Shown: positions 44,407 to 56,699, counted from the stretch's first letter. The stretch is 64,000 bases of DNA from Microthyrium microscopicum (GCA_010405405.1 MU004233.1:2148539-2212538); one strand, 5' to 3'. Notes: generated by a model from the letters alone, not told the origin. A program made the numbers and translations.

Positions 44407-46159
44407 ATGCTGGCTACTCTTAGAACGCAGGCGCTGCTGTTGGTATCTGTATTATGTGCAACATCCTTGGCTGAGGATGTTCAAGTAGTATTGCAGAACA
44501 AGACGCCATTCAAGGTAAAAGATTGAAAGTTTCATCTTGTCAATCAGAACTCATTCTAACATATCCTCCCAAGTAGTTCGACTCCAATGGCGCTGGACCA
44601 CTAGATGTCTCATTTGGTCCAATTTTCTGGCTAAACAACACATACCACTGGATTGGCGCATCTTCAACTAATCCAAGCTGTACCTTACCAAATCCACCCA
44701 AAGGACAATGTGGTCTCCGTTCGTTTCAAAGTACGGATCTACAAACCTGGAATGATGAAGGTATATTCGCCGACTTGACAGACCCTGCTTTCAGTAGCTT
44801 CCATGGAGATACCGGAATGGTCTTGGGCAGACCACATATGCTGTATAACGAGAAAACCAAATTGTACGTCCTCTGGGCCAATTCCGCCGGTGCTTTTGCT
44901 TCATGGACTTCACCCAATGTGCTTGGTCCCTGGAAGTTAATAGGCAAGGTCCCTGTACCAGCAGGGACGATGTTTGGAGGCGATTTTACCGTGCGTGCTC
45001 TCAACGGTTCGGCGTTCCTGTCTTTCAGCTCGTTCAACTTTGCTGCTGCAGGAACAATCTGGCCGCCGTTTGATACCATTCAGGTACTCCAGGAGCTTAC
45101 GCCGGACTACACCAACATCACAACTGGCCCGTATTCGTTGATCACGACAGCAGCTAAAGACCAAGTCGATCGCAGCACCGAAGCTGCCGACCTCTTCGAG
45201 CGAGACGGTACTTTCTACTGGACTGGATCCGCGACATGTGGCAATTGCAACGACGGCATCATGATCGTCTACCGCACCCGTGATCTCCGCAACGGGCCCT
45301 GGACGCGGCAGATCATTTCCGGCGATACCTGCGGTGGCCAGTCAGCTGGAGTGTTGGTAGCCAGTAACTCGGCCGGCGAGAAGACATACATACATTCCGC
45401 CGATCTCTGGCGCGGCGATGGATCAATCATGCTACATGGCAAGAACTTGCAGCCACTGGAATTCAATGCGGATGGTAGCGTGAAGAAGCTCAATTGCGAT
45501 CCTGAGGCGAGCTGGAAATTCTCCGTGCGGAAAGGCGATGGACCACAGAACAGTGGCAAGAGTGTGTTGTTTACGGATCGCAGTGATCCGTTGCAGAACT
45601 ATACGTACACATGCGATTTGTACATCAACAACGTCTACCAGACGTGGCAATCATCCAAGGCTGGTCTGTTGACGGAGGTGGGGATCAATATGGGCGCGTT
45701 GAACACTACGACGCCCTTCCAGATTGGTTTATACACATATAACTCGAACAAGGATTTCCTGACACCTTGTAAGCTTTATCCTCCCCAACTAAACCAATAC
45801 CTTCGCTAACAGTCCCAGCCGTCCGATTCAACAACCTATACAACCGCACCCTAGCATGGTCAGAAGTTCCCGTAGGAGCAGGTCTCGTCACCATTCAACC
45901 AAACGTCACCGTGTCCGCAGGCCAAAAGCTAGCATTATTCATTACTGGCCCTGCGAATCCAGCAGGTGGACCTGTAGCGGCAGGAAACTACTGCTACCTC
46001 AATAAGGCTGCGATCAATGCGAACTTTGACGTGGAGAAGGATACGAGGACGTTGTTCTTTAATCAGATTGGAGATATTAGTCCGAAGGGAGAAGACGGGA
46101 CGCAGAGTCCGGTCAAGGTGACTGGGAGGGAGTTGAGTTGGTATAGTATTGTGAAATAG
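44407..46159 (+). CDS. Secreted GH43-like glycoside hydrolase
   Basis: Three exons (44407-44514, 44577-45768, 45819-46159) give 546 residues with a signal peptide (LLLVSVLCATSLAE). The body is a five-bladed propeller type: GPIFWLNNTYHWIGAS, a DTGMVLGRPHMLYNEKTKLYVLWA repeat unit, WTSPNVLGPW, then EAADLFERDGTFYWTGS, where Glu238 fits the general acid of GH43. The usual N-terminal Asp base is not evident (GAGPLDVSFGP), a feature known for the exo-beta-1,3-galactanase subfamily (GH43_24), which this may resemble. CGNCND near 258-263 suggests a disulfide. A C-terminal beta-sandwich-like part follows from about 430. It would act outside the cell on plant or wall polysaccharide; substrate uncertain. 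Confidence 0.8.
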
Positions 46160-46904
46160 CTTGAAATATAACGAGCGGCCATGATTGTCAAGAAGTGATA
46201 ATCTCGCGGGATACGAAATACGAAAAAGATGCATGAAGGCTTTGACATGGCCTAGCAGTGATGAATCAAGCACCCAACTTTTTCCTAACCACTATCAGCC
46301 AACGAGTCGCCTACTGTAGAGCTGCTGATTATTGCTCGGCTGCAAGACTGGAATGTACAAGCTATTGCCACTGTCAAAAACTTAAAAAGGCATTAAGTGA
46401 CCAACCGTTTAAAGCTGATTGGCTTGGCTATGATATTGTATGCCAAGAGAGTACGACTGAGTGTGGCTTGGAAGCGCTCAGTGGGCACGCGACAAGAGCA
46501 GACTAATTTTACAAAGTTACTAGCACGTTACTGAGTGAATCAGAGTCTCGGGAAGCTTTTGTACTGTTGAGAGACATTGGCCGTAAGATGCCGATGCCAC
46601 GTCTTGTCTCTTGGCAGATATCAGGACTTCATGACCTCATGGGGCGAGATATCTTGGTTGGTATGATCGATGTTCAAGAAAGATTAAGATAAAAAAGGTG
46701 TCTGGATTACAATTGGGTGCTGACCTGATGTCTCTCAGCCGCAGAATTTTACGAAGCAGAAAAGACTGAAGTTCGCTTTCAAGTGGTCAGCACTTTTCCC
46801 CTGAGCTCCATTTGTTTTCCTGTCAATTATCAGCCTCTCCAAGTTCTCCAACTTCAAGCATCCGTTCCATTTGGACTTTAATCTACAATAACTCGATCGC
46901 GAGG
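46160..46904. other. Intergenic, no gene seen
   Basis: Trailer of the GH43-like gene and promoter of the PAP2 gene. An 82-codon frame at 46258-46506 has no motif. Confidence 0.5.
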
Positions 46905-48109
46905 ATGGCCTCCAGGCGGTTAATTCTATCGTATGTGATAGACTGGATAGTAATAATGTGAGTATGCATCTTCACCAAGACGCGTCGTTGCAGTTGCTGA
47001 CCCCCTTCAAGAATAATAGCAGCCATAGGAGCAGGCTTCAACTTCACTGGTTCATACCACAGGCCTTTCTCCTTAGTCGATCTCAGCATTTCATATCCAT
47101 ACGTGCCGGAACAGATCTCAACATGGTTGTTGGTTCTCATCACATTGATTCTTCCCGCGATAATCATATTTGTTGTTTGTTTACTTTTGTTTCCTGCGAG
47201 GTCGAGGGATGCAGCCGTTTCATCGAAATTGATCTGGAGAAGAAAGTTGTGGGAATTGAATAGTAAGTGTCCTATAATCTAGTGCATGTTTTCTACTGAT
47301 TCCACAAAGCTGGATGGATGGGGCTGGCCCTTAGTTTGGCTCTTCAGTTCATGCTCGTTCAGGGAATGAAGAACTTGTTTGGCAAACCAAGACCAGATCT
47401 TCTGAGCAGGTGTCAACCAGATATTGCGAATTACAAAAATCACATCTTATCTGGTACCGCGTTTGGCACAGAGTTCAATCCTGCTTGGGTTCTGGTGGGA
47501 GACACCATCTGTCAACAAACCGACAAAAGCCTATTGAACGATGGCTTCCGGAGTTTTCCAAGCGGCCATGCATCTTGTACGTACAAACAAGCTGGATATA
47601 TAAGAGAATAGCTAACCACCATAGTCTCCTGGGGAGGTCTATTCTACCTCGCCCTCTTCCTAGCATCGAAATTCAGCATCGCGATTCCTTACGCGCCCGG
47701 CCGACTTGCTTCAGACGACCCCGACGATCTGATTCTTCCACAATCCGAACAAGAATCCGAACAAATGTGGTCACTTAGCACATTATCGCAACGGAATCGC
47801 GCAGCAGCTCCTCCACTTCCAGCACTTGCACTTCCTCTTGTTCCAATCTGCGTTGCGATATACATTACTTCGACGCGATACTTTCAGTTCTACCACCACG
47901 GATTCGATCTATTATTCTCCTCCTTGTTGGGAACTGCAGGAGCGTGGCTTGCATTCCGCTGGTATCATCCTGCGATTTCTGGCGGAGCGGGATGGTCTTG
48001 GGGTCCGAGAACTATCAATCGTGCTTTCATGATTGCTGTGGGGAGAGGCGGATATGTTGGAAGGGAAGGATGGTCGTCTCGAGGTCCGAAGGAACCTGCC
48101 TCACGATAA
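46905..48109 (+). CDS. PAP2-family lipid phosphate phosphatase (DPP1/LPP-like)
   Basis: Four exons (46905-46957, 47012-47262, 47310-47576, 47625-48109) give 351 residues. The three-part PAP2 signature is complete: KNLFGKPRP at 122-130 (K-x6-RP), PSGH at 185-188 split from its context by the third intron, and TRYFQFYHHGFD, the third motif with Thr replacing the usual Ser and His/Asp catalytic residues kept. About six membrane helices are visible, the first from exon 1 into exon 2 (WIVIIIIAAIGAG). It dephosphorylates diacylglycerol pyrophosphate, phosphatidate or related lipids at a membrane with the active site on the lumenal or outer face. Exon 2 starts at AATAATAGC after a CAAG acceptor; nearby AGs break the frame. 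Confidence 0.9.
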
Positions 48110-48919
48110 TGGAAACACTACGAATTACCAGATCATATTTTAAAAACCTGACAACTGCGATATTGTTTAACAGAATCGTTGGTTGAGCATCGCTCGATAC
48201 CCTCCCAACCAATGCATGACCGAATATCACGCAACCAAGGCAACCCATACATTCCCAGCTTATTTCGAACGATGGAACATTCTTCAAAAAACTCTGGTGT
48301 TCGAGAATATTCTTGTATCCCATTCCATTCAAAACCAGCAAGTGCATCCGAAATCGGCATCTGATGTCCCGCCCTACATTGATGCATGCATGCAGCTCGT
48401 GTTGGTCCCTGAAGGATCAACAACAATGTCATCCAGCCAAGTTGCACATCGATAAGACACCTCCCATATTTATAGGGTAAGTTATAGGGTAATAGCTTGT
48501 TTGCTGGTGGTTATCAACAGCTCGCGACCATGTCATCAGACTCCACAACCCGGCTATAAACGGCGCAATCACAATTGCTGCGGGGCCTAAAAACTCAATC
48601 CTTTTTGATGTGGAGATTTTCCCAACCAACAGGCACCTTTTGCTTAGGGCGCGTGTACTTTTGGGAGGGCGCGCGTGTGCGTTGAGATAAGGACAGCTCA
48701 CAAGCTCATGGGATTGAGCTGGGTGGATATAAGATAAGACTGTTGTCACATCGGATATTCGATATCCAAACGAGCTATCCCTTCATAACTGCGATAGGCA
48801 TAGGCAGTTACATATCTACAGCTATCAGAGCTCTTCATTGCACAATACAGAAGTTCGCGATATCTATCAACTTTCCAACAACACTCAATTGACCAACATC
48901 ATCCCAAACGACCACCAAA
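48110..48919. other. Intergenic, no gene seen
   Basis: Overlapping open stretches of 60-106 codons on both strands near 48130-48750, none with a motif. The right end is the promoter and leader of the serine dehydratase gene. Confidence 0.5.
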
Positions 48920-50044
48920 ATGGCAATCGAAACTCCTCCAACAGCTCCACCTCCAAAGCTCTGGAGAAAAACTCCCCTCATCGAATCCCGCACTCTCTCC
49001 AACAGCGCCGGCTGGTAAGCACCCACCCATCCTCATCTCTATCCCAGATGACCCCAAACTAACCACACTCCCAGCCGCATCCACCTAAAGCTCGAAAACC
49101 ACCAACCATCCGGCTCCTTCAAATCCCGCGGCATAGGCTCCTATATGCTCTCCATCCTCTCCTCCCGCTCCTCCACCTCACCCACCCCACACTTCTATTC
49201 CTCCTCCGGCGGCAACGCCGGCCTCGCATGCGTCGCCGCTGCCCTCACCCTCGGCTGTCCTGCCAGCGTCGTCGTCCCACTGTCCACAAAGCCCCTCATG
49301 ATCGAGAAGATCAAAGCGGCCGGCGCAAGCCAAGTTCTCCAACATGGCAAGAGCTGGCAGGAGGCCGACGACTATTTAAGACAAGTGGTGTTGCCGAATG
49401 ATAAAGCGGGTGTATATGTGCCGCCGTTTGATGCACCAGCGATCTGGGCGGGGCATGGGACGTTGGTAACTGAAGTGGTTGAGCAGTTGGGTGGGGTGGA
49501 GCCGCAGGCTGTTGTGTGTAGTGTTGGGGGAGGGGGGTTGTTTTGTGGGATTGTTAGGGCGTTGGAGGAGAGGGGGTCGCAGACGAGTGTTGTGGCGGTT
49601 GAGACGAAGGGTGCGGAGAGTTTGGCGGAGAGTTTGAAGGCGGGCGAGGTGGTTACGTTGAAGGGAATTAGTAGCCAGGCTACGTCGTTGGGGGCGGTGA
49701 GGGTTGCTGAGGAGGCGTGGAGATTGGCGAAGAGTGAAAGGGTGCATAGTGTTGTGTTGGATGATAGGGAGGCAGAGCGTGGATGCGTGATGCTTGCGGA
49801 GCAAGAGAGAGTTATGGTGGAGTTGGCTTGCGGCGTCAATGTGGCTATGTGCCAGCCGGGCTATTTGGAAAAGGCATTGGGTAGGCCGGTACGAGCTGAT
49901 GATGTGGTTGTCATTGTGGTCTGTGGCGGTAGCAACGTTACCATTGAGATGTTGTGTCAATGGAAGAAGGACGATATTGAACGACGAGAGGCGAATGGAA
50001 AGACGGGCGTCAACATGGAAATCATTCAGAAGAAGGATGGTTGA
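48920..50044 (+). CDS. L-serine dehydratase (PLP-dependent)
   Basis: Two exons (48920-49014, 49075-50044) give 354 residues. Lys48 in PSGSFKSRG is the expected pyridoxal-phosphate Schiff-base lysine; SSSGGNAGLA binds the substrate carboxylate and VGGGGL holds the cofactor phosphate. CGGSN near the C-terminus is the usual final cofactor-contact motif. Length matches eukaryotic L-serine/threonine dehydratases (CHA1/SDS type), without an ACT regulatory domain, so this is the catabolic enzyme making pyruvate or 2-oxobutyrate plus ammonia in the cytosol. The second half of the gene has marked G-rich codon use; a long antisense open frame there is its shadow. Confidence 0.93.
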
Positions 50045-50519
50045 ATTGCAGCACAGTAATGCCGTCTCCGAAACTAATCTAGATCATACAACGATAGCAA
50101 TATTATTCAGCGTTCAAAAGTCGAAAGTTGATCCGACTCCCAAATGACCAGTGACCACAAGACTTACCGGAAGGAGATAACCAGGACCAGACATACTGTA
50201 TAATGATCGGGCAACCCTCAGGCATACACTCTCGAGCCAGCCAAAATGTATACAAGAAGACGAAATGTCACTCAGGCAGATTGGAGAGAAGAAGCATATC
50301 ACCAATGGTTATACGGCAAGTCGCCCGAACGACGCCTCCACTGTTAATGTGATGTAATGCTTGAAAAGCTCCGAGATAGGCCACAAAGTGCTGTTCATTC
50401 ATCTACTTACAATGATGCCATGGTATCCCATGATGCACAATGCAAACCCGCCAATCAAGTCAAGTTTTGTGCTGATGAATCGTAACCCGAAAAACTCCTG
50501 ATCATGTTCCATCTAGCCT
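50045..50519. other. Spacer between convergent genes
   Basis: 3' regions of serine dehydratase and RPL11. No coding content seen. Confidence 0.5.
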
Positions 50520-51235
50520 TTACCGAACAATTCCTTCAAAGCGGCTCTTGTACCACTTGACGGTCTCAACTTGAGTGACCTTGTGTCCGAATCCGATTCT
50601 TGACTTTGCGCGGCGGCGCTTGGCAACACGCTCACCTGGGCGAGTCCTATATTATATTAATATTATGATTATGGTGTCGTAAGCCGGAAGTGACATACAT
50701 GCAGCAGTAGAAGTCCATGCCGTAGATACCGATAGATGGGTCGTACTTGATTCCCAAATCGATGTGTTCGCTAATACCGAAGCCAAAGTTGCCAGTCTCG
50801 GAGAAGTTGCGCTTTCGTAGTTCGTACTCTTTGACTTTGAGGCCACGCTCTAGAATTTCCTCGGCCTTGGGGCCACGGACAGTGACGTGGACAGCGATCT
50901 TTTCGTTACGACGGATACCGAAGGTACGGACGGTGTAGCGGGCCTTGCCTGTAGAGAGGAGTGTGTATTAGTCCAATGTTCAGACGTCTTTGTGGGTGAG
51001 TATCAACGTACTGTAGACTGGTGTTTGACCGCTCAATTGTTCGAGCACTTTCGCAGCACGAGTCAGTCTATCACCAGATTCACCGACAGAGATGTTGAGA
51101 ACGAGTTTTTGAATGCGCAAATCCCGCATGGGGTTGCTGCCGGTCTTTTCTCCGTCTCCAGCCTAGAGATCAATTAGCATTGGATGGAAATCCTGCTGCT
51201 CTGGAGGCAGAGCTGTCGCATTGAAGGCTCACCAT
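50520..51235 (-). CDS. RPL11: 60S ribosomal protein L11 (uL5)
   Basis: Four exons from the ATG: 51235-51233, 51162-51012, 50948-50699, 50646-50520, giving 176 residues. The first coding exon is the ATG alone, immediately followed by GTGAGC; the next exon resumes at GCT to read [18 protein letters not shown]. Later blocks are unmistakable for this protein: [54 protein letters not shown] and [12 protein letters not shown]. It contacts 5S rRNA in the central protuberance. No frame longer than about 65 codons runs through it, so it is invisible without splicing. It shares a 293-base upstream region with SmB. Confidence 0.93.
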
Positions 51236-51528
51236 TTTTGTTATGGGTGATAGAGAGCGAATTGGCGGGGAATAAAGTTGGTGATGGGGAGAAATAATGG
51301 CGAGAGACGTTGGAGGAGTAATTTTGGAGTGGTGTGGACGCCAAGACCAGCAAAATGCACGGACCACTCAAGGTTGCAACCTCTCGTGCTCCAAATATTT
51401 GAACTTCGAAGCTCCAGCCCTCGACAACATCCACTGACCACGCTGAATATTCGCCATTGCACTCTCCTGTTGCCAATTTCTCGAATCGTAAAGTCGCAGA
51501 ATCGGGCGCGCACGCGAAGCCGCCCATC
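51236..51528. promoter_or_regulatory. Divergent promoter, RPL11 / SmB
   Basis: 293 bases between the start codons of two constitutive RNP genes transcribed away from each other, so it must carry both promoters and leaders. No TATA box is obvious. A short G/C-rich stretch (GGGCGCGCACGCG) lies just upstream of the SmB ATG. Confidence 0.5.
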
Positions 51529-52400
51529 ATGTCGTCCTCTAACAAGCAAGGAAAGATGGTACGTGCTGCTCAACTGCTTTTTATTTTACCATTTGCTAAC
51601 CTCTGTTCTAGACCAACTACGTAGGCGCTATCAAAATTCTTTGAAGAATATACTCTGACCAGAAATAGATCAACTATCGTATGCGAGCTACTATGAACGA
51701 TGGTCGACAGCTAGCTGGTCAAATGCTAGCCTTTGACAAGGTATGTCTCCGCATAACATTTAACGACCATCACTAACTGAATCAGCACATGAACTTAGTC
51801 CTCGCCGACACCGAAGAATTCCGACGCGTCAAGTCGAGAGGGAAGAAAAGCGGTCCACCAGGCTCAGCCCCTCCAGATGCTGAGGTCGAAGAAAAGCGTC
51901 AACTCGGACTCACCATTATTCGCGGCACACACGTCGTCTCCATCACAGTCGAAGGCCCACCTCCAGCAGATCCAGCAGCGCGACTTGGTGCCGGAGCACC
52001 TGGAGGACCTCCGCCTCCTACACTTCAAGCTGGGCCTGGTATAAGTCGACCAGCTGGACGAGGCCTTCCTATCGGTCTAACAGGACCCGCGGCTGGAGTT
52101 GGTGGACCTGCTCCTGGCTTTCCACCAGGCGGATTCCCTCCTCCAGGAGGATTTGCTGGACGTGGTGGACCTCCTCGTAAGTTCTGAATTGTTCTAAGAG
52201 TTATTCAGTGTGACTAACGATAAATAGCTGGCTTCCCTCCTGGTGGCTTTCCCCCAGGTGGCCCACCCGGTAAGTTTTTCCAAACCAGACGTATGCAAAC
52301 TCGTGCTTACCCAATGATAGCTGGATTTCAACCACCTCCAGGCTTCCAACCGCCTCCTGGTGGCAGAGGATTTCCTCCCGGTTTCAATCCTGGCAGATAG
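51529..52400 (+). CDS. Small nuclear ribonucleoprotein Sm-B
   Basis: Six exons: 51529-51558, 51612-51620, 51669-51740, 51786-52176, 52228-52269, 52321-52400, giving 207 residues. Exon 2 is a 9-base microexon coding TNY; including it restores the three residues expected between KM and INYRMR in Sm-B proteins. The Sm1 motif is seen in [14 protein letters not shown] and [11 protein letters not shown], and Sm2 in [12 protein letters not shown]. The tail from about residue 95 is Pro/Gly-rich with repeated PPG and PGGF units, as in other Sm-B tails, and is spread over three exons. Sm-B is part of the heptameric ring on U1, U2, U4 and U5 snRNAs. The gene is itself unusually intron-rich for its size. 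Confidence 0.92.
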
Positions 52401-53007
52401 AGAAAGGTATTGGTAATGGTAAGAAGAATGATGCATGACAGCGCCCGTTCTGCTGGCTGTACGAAGGACATATATCGCACCACTGACAACCTGGTATTGG
52501 CAAGTGGAAACCTCTGGACATTCCAGGTACGTGTTATTGCCATCGGTTAGACAGAAAATGCAATTAACACGTTCCAAGCCAAATTTAAGAGTAATGAATT
52601 GTTATACGAATGAGAGGGAAGTATGGCTTAAATAATGATCAAAACATGATCATGATGACAACCCCTGGTAATGGCGGACAGCTTTGTCCACACATCGGAT
52701 AGAAGGCATACCTCTATGTCTTGACAGCTGGGTTGAAGTGAAACGCAACGCCGCTCAGTACATATTTTGACCACTATATGTTGCGTTATGCAAAGTCATG
52801 TTCCTGAGCCTGCGCACCAGATATATCCGTTCTCGTTAAAACTCTTATATGATCATACAATTTGGCACTTCCTGTAATTCTCCATTTGAGAAGTCACAAA
52901 TGGATCAATTACACCGGCCTTGCAACTTCTGGCCATTTCCTTCATGGCGTCCTGTAGCATCACATTACATCTAATACCCTTTCGACTGTGAGTCGATACT
53001 CAAACAC
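52401..53007. other. Spacer between convergent genes
   Basis: 3' regions of SmB and the GPI-type surface protein gene. Nothing else seen. Confidence 0.5.
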
Positions 53008-55114
53008 TCAAACAGCCCACGCCAAAGCCAAGGGCATCACAACACGTCCTATCATCCACATACCGGGCCTCGATCCCGCGGCCATACTCTTCTTCGCGGC
53101 CCCTCCCGTAGCCTTCGCTGCCGCTGCTGCCGCCGATGAAGACGAGGCCGAAGCAGACGATGCAGCCGCTTTGCTCTCCGCAGCTTTCACCTGAGCCAAC
53201 GCCGTACTCGCCGGCACATACTCCCTCCCACTCTCCGCCTGTTTATCAAACGCCAAACACGCCGTCGGTAATCCACTTGCTATCTGATAAATCTTCTTCT
53301 GCGTCTGCACTGGGCCCAGACCTGGTATAGCGAGCTTTGCCTGCGCGGATAGATCGACTGCGAACGATACTCTTGGAACGAGATTCAAGAGATTGGGGAA
53401 CTGGGATAGGAAGGTAGAGTCTGTGGAGTCTTCTATCATCTCATTTGTAGTATTCTGATTCGTGGAGCTCTGGTTTGTAATGGCTTTCTTGGTGTTGTTG
53501 GCCGCGTTGCAGTTGATGTCTACGGTGTCCGCTGAGAGTGGCGTGATGGTTGTGGAAAGGGTGGGGAGTTCGAGAGCTGCATCGGCGGTGGCGTTGATTT
53601 TGCCGTCGAGGAGAAGGATGCCGACTTGGATGTTGGGTTTGATTGTCAAGGATGTCGTGAGGTTTAAATTGTCCACGTTGGCCTGGAAGGGGAGGGCTTT
53701 GAGAGTCGTGTTTGCGCTGGGGACGGTCAGTTTGTTTGTGAGAACTGTCCAGGGAATACTTACAAGCCTATCACAGATGATCTTTCTGGGTGGGCGAGAT
53801 CGATTGCAATCTGGGAGCCGCTTGGAACCTGGTCGCTTGATATTAGAGGTGACTTTGCACGAGAGGAGTTTATCTTACTGTCAGATCGAATCCAGCTGTA
53901 AAGGTAACATTAGCTGCAACGGTCACGCTGAACACCAGATCAAGAGAACTTGTCAATCCCAAAGCACCGAAATTTGGAATCTGACAGGATTAGCTCTGAA
54001 GCTTATGTAGTGTATTCGACAAACTCGACACCTACCTGGAATCCCACAGGGGAAGGTGGTGCTGCAATCAGAGTATATGTAAAAGATTGTGTACCCAACT
54101 GTGGCGATATTGACAACTCGATATGGGCCGTCACATTGTTTGCTTGCAGTATCGCCTTCCCTGAGCCGAATATATCAGCGAAAGAGCCATTGTTCCTCAG
54201 GTTTGTGATATTCAAGTTTGGAGGCTGGATGTTCGAGTCTGTAAGAGTAATCAACCCGGTTGTCTCGCATCGTACACAACCAACGGTGATTGGCAATGCT
54301 ACCGGACCAAGATTGGATAAGTCGAGCGTCTTGTTCACTGCACTGAATGACAGGTTTCCAGATACACTCTGAACTTGTGATGCATTGGCGGGAGATGGAG
54401 TAATTGCTGAGCCTGAAAATTGGCCACGCTTTGCAAGACGGGATGGATGGAGAATTTGATGCTGTGCTGTCGATTGTTCGTACTTGAAGGAGAATTCAAA
54501 AGATGTTTCGGACCATCTTGCTTCATCCACTTCAAAGAGTAATGCTCCCTCTCTAGGCGAAGTGATCGAACGAACCCTGTGACGGTGTTAGGCAGCGAGA
54601 CAATAGAGACAGAAACTGGAAATTTTACGAATAGACCACGCGCTCTCCATCTGTCCCACAGCCACTATGAGATGTGATCATATAGCTCCCAACAACGTTG
54701 CTCCAAGTCGCGAGACTCTCTTCTGATATCTTTTCATCACCTATCTCAATTTCTAAGTGGGAAGAAGAGACGCAATCGATAGAACGAAGTAAGTGATCGT
54801 AGTCCTCCAACAGTAAGAATGGTTTCTTATTCTGTAATCGAACCGCCATAGTTGGAGCTGTGGAATGTGTCGAAACATCGTATCGATCTATTGAAACTTT
54901 TAGTTTTTGCGCACGCAAAGTTATCTCACGACTCACTATCCATGAAGTGGAGCTCCGCATGAGTTGTTAAAGATATAGCAGTGGCTCTTTCCGAAAGATG
55001 TCTCCTAGTTGCAGCATGCAGTGTGTAAAGGCCAGACTCTTCACTGGCATGGATTGCAGCAGTCACGAATGATATCGAACTTAAAAACCACAATATAACG
55101 AGTTGAAGATACAT
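53008..55114 (-). CDS. Putative GPI-anchored surface protein (DUF7029/DUF7223-like)
   Basis: Six exons from the ATG: 55114-54937, 54857-54629, 54576-54036, 53980-53879, 53828-53764, 53716-53008, giving 607 residues. A signal peptide (LVILWFLSSISFVTA) is followed by an N-terminal part resembling fungal DUF7029: LYTLHAATRRHLSERATAI, KPFLLLEDYDHLLRSIDC and ITSHSGCGTDGERVVYS. The middle is beta-rich with many N-glycosylation sequons. The end has an Ala/Ser-rich stalk and a short hydrophobic tail (MIGRVVMPLALAWAV), which suggests a GPI anchor. The acceptor of exon 2 is ambiguous: a CAATAG 23 bases upstream is also in frame. Function unknown; probably a cell-wall or plasma-membrane glycoprotein. 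Confidence 0.75.
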
Positions 55115-56699
55115 TTTGACTAAAAAAAAAAACTGCACACAATGTCAAAACACCTTCGACTCATATTTCGATTTGCCTTCTCTTTATCAGTTTACCTCGC
55201 CCTTCATCACAGCAATACCCTTTCATGCCACAGTGTATCGAAGAACCCGACTCAAATCAGTCCCGTTTCAACAGCGTCTAGTTCCCCAGTAACTTTCAGC
55301 GCCCCAGCTATACAACAGCCAGCGATGTTGGATGTTTCCTGCACTGTGCCTAGAAGTTTCTATTTTCAGCAAAAGTGGGGGAAGTTGGGGGGCAGTGAGC
55401 TGTTGGTTTTCAGTCGGCCATACACAAGGCACATTTGTGCCAGTACAAACGTGCGGCTTAGCTGTCAACTTGTGATGGTCGCTTAATCCAACTAACACAC
55501 TACATGTCCCAATTTCTGCAATATTTTGCTGTATGGATGTTTGGGAATTTGCACTGCATTATTTGGCTTATAGTGATCCTCTCATTTCGACTGGGGAATA
55601 TGCTGGTGGGTGGTCCGAAGGATTCGTAGGATGCGGCGATGTAAATTCGTCTAGGATACGTGTGGAACGTCAACAATAAACAATCCAGGCAGGTTATTCA
55701 AGATTATGGAATATGGTGCGGGTCATTTTACAATATTGGAATTGATGCCCAAATCTGGGCAGAAAACATGGCCAGGTATTTAGGAGTTCTATGACTTCGA
55801 CCCTCCTTATACCTGTTCGGATGCTCAGCGGCTACGAAAGTGTATTGGAACTGACATGAACAGACGGAATCACAAGTTCTCTAGGCTTATTGACCATAGT
55901 AAGTGAGTAAGGGATTTCCAAGAAACCTCTTCTAAGATATCAGCAGGAACAGCTGCATATCATCAATGGAGGTATACGAGCATGATCATCAGCAGTCACA
56001 AATATATCCTCGGCTGCCCTGTTACGGTGGGAAAGGAGAGATTTCTTCGTGTGCTTCATTCCATGCCTGAAGGATCTGAATGCCTGAAGGTAACTCTGAC
56101 GATATGAGCTGCGACTTAGAGCAGGGTAGTTTTTGGAACAGGAACAGGGTGCGATCGACTTGGATTCGCTAGGTCTGAAATCCTCGCCGACCACGGTACG
56201 ATTTTGTTCTCGTTAATCTTCTTCTCAGTATTAAGCCTGTACAGATTGCATACCCGTCGGTTATGGGGATACATGTTGCGATTAGTGGTAACCATAGTGA
56301 CATACGGATACTCAGAGAGAATTGACTCCTAGATTTTACCATAGGCCTTTTGAGGTACGACAGATATGCCATGAACCTTGGATGATCGAAGTCATAGAGA
56401 TCAAGTGAGAAGGGCAACTTATTGCTGATGCCAAGTTATCGACTCAACCAGACAGTGGAGAGGATAAAAAGTTGGCTAGCTTCATGCACAATTTCACTAC
56501 TACCGCAAGCTCATGCATGAAAACAAAGATCGTGTGATGAGCTTCGTTTTTGTTACTCATCAAGTCGCTGTGGCAAAAGCAGTGCAATCGGATGATATGG
56601 TTCTATTATTGATCAATGAAAGTTTAGAAAACGCGAGAGGAGGTGGAAGCTGAAGAGAGGTCGTTGGGTAATGGGGATGTTTAGCTGCCTCTAGGAATG
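55115..56699. other. Intergenic, 1.6 kb, no confident gene
   Basis: Starts with a 10-A run just upstream of the surface-protein ATG. A plus-strand 114-codon frame (55142-55486) begins 28 bases from that ATG and has a hydrophobic start, but no other support. The right end meets the AT-rich block. Confidence 0.45.

Noticed and set aside
49372-49960. Long antisense frames of 155-194 codons in the serine dehydratase gene
   Set aside because: Shadows caused by the G-rich codon bias of the real gene; no motifs.
55142-55486. 114-codon plus-strand frame with hydrophobic start
   Set aside because: Starts 28 bases from the divergent ATG of the surface-protein gene and has no domain; likely promoter sequence read by chance.
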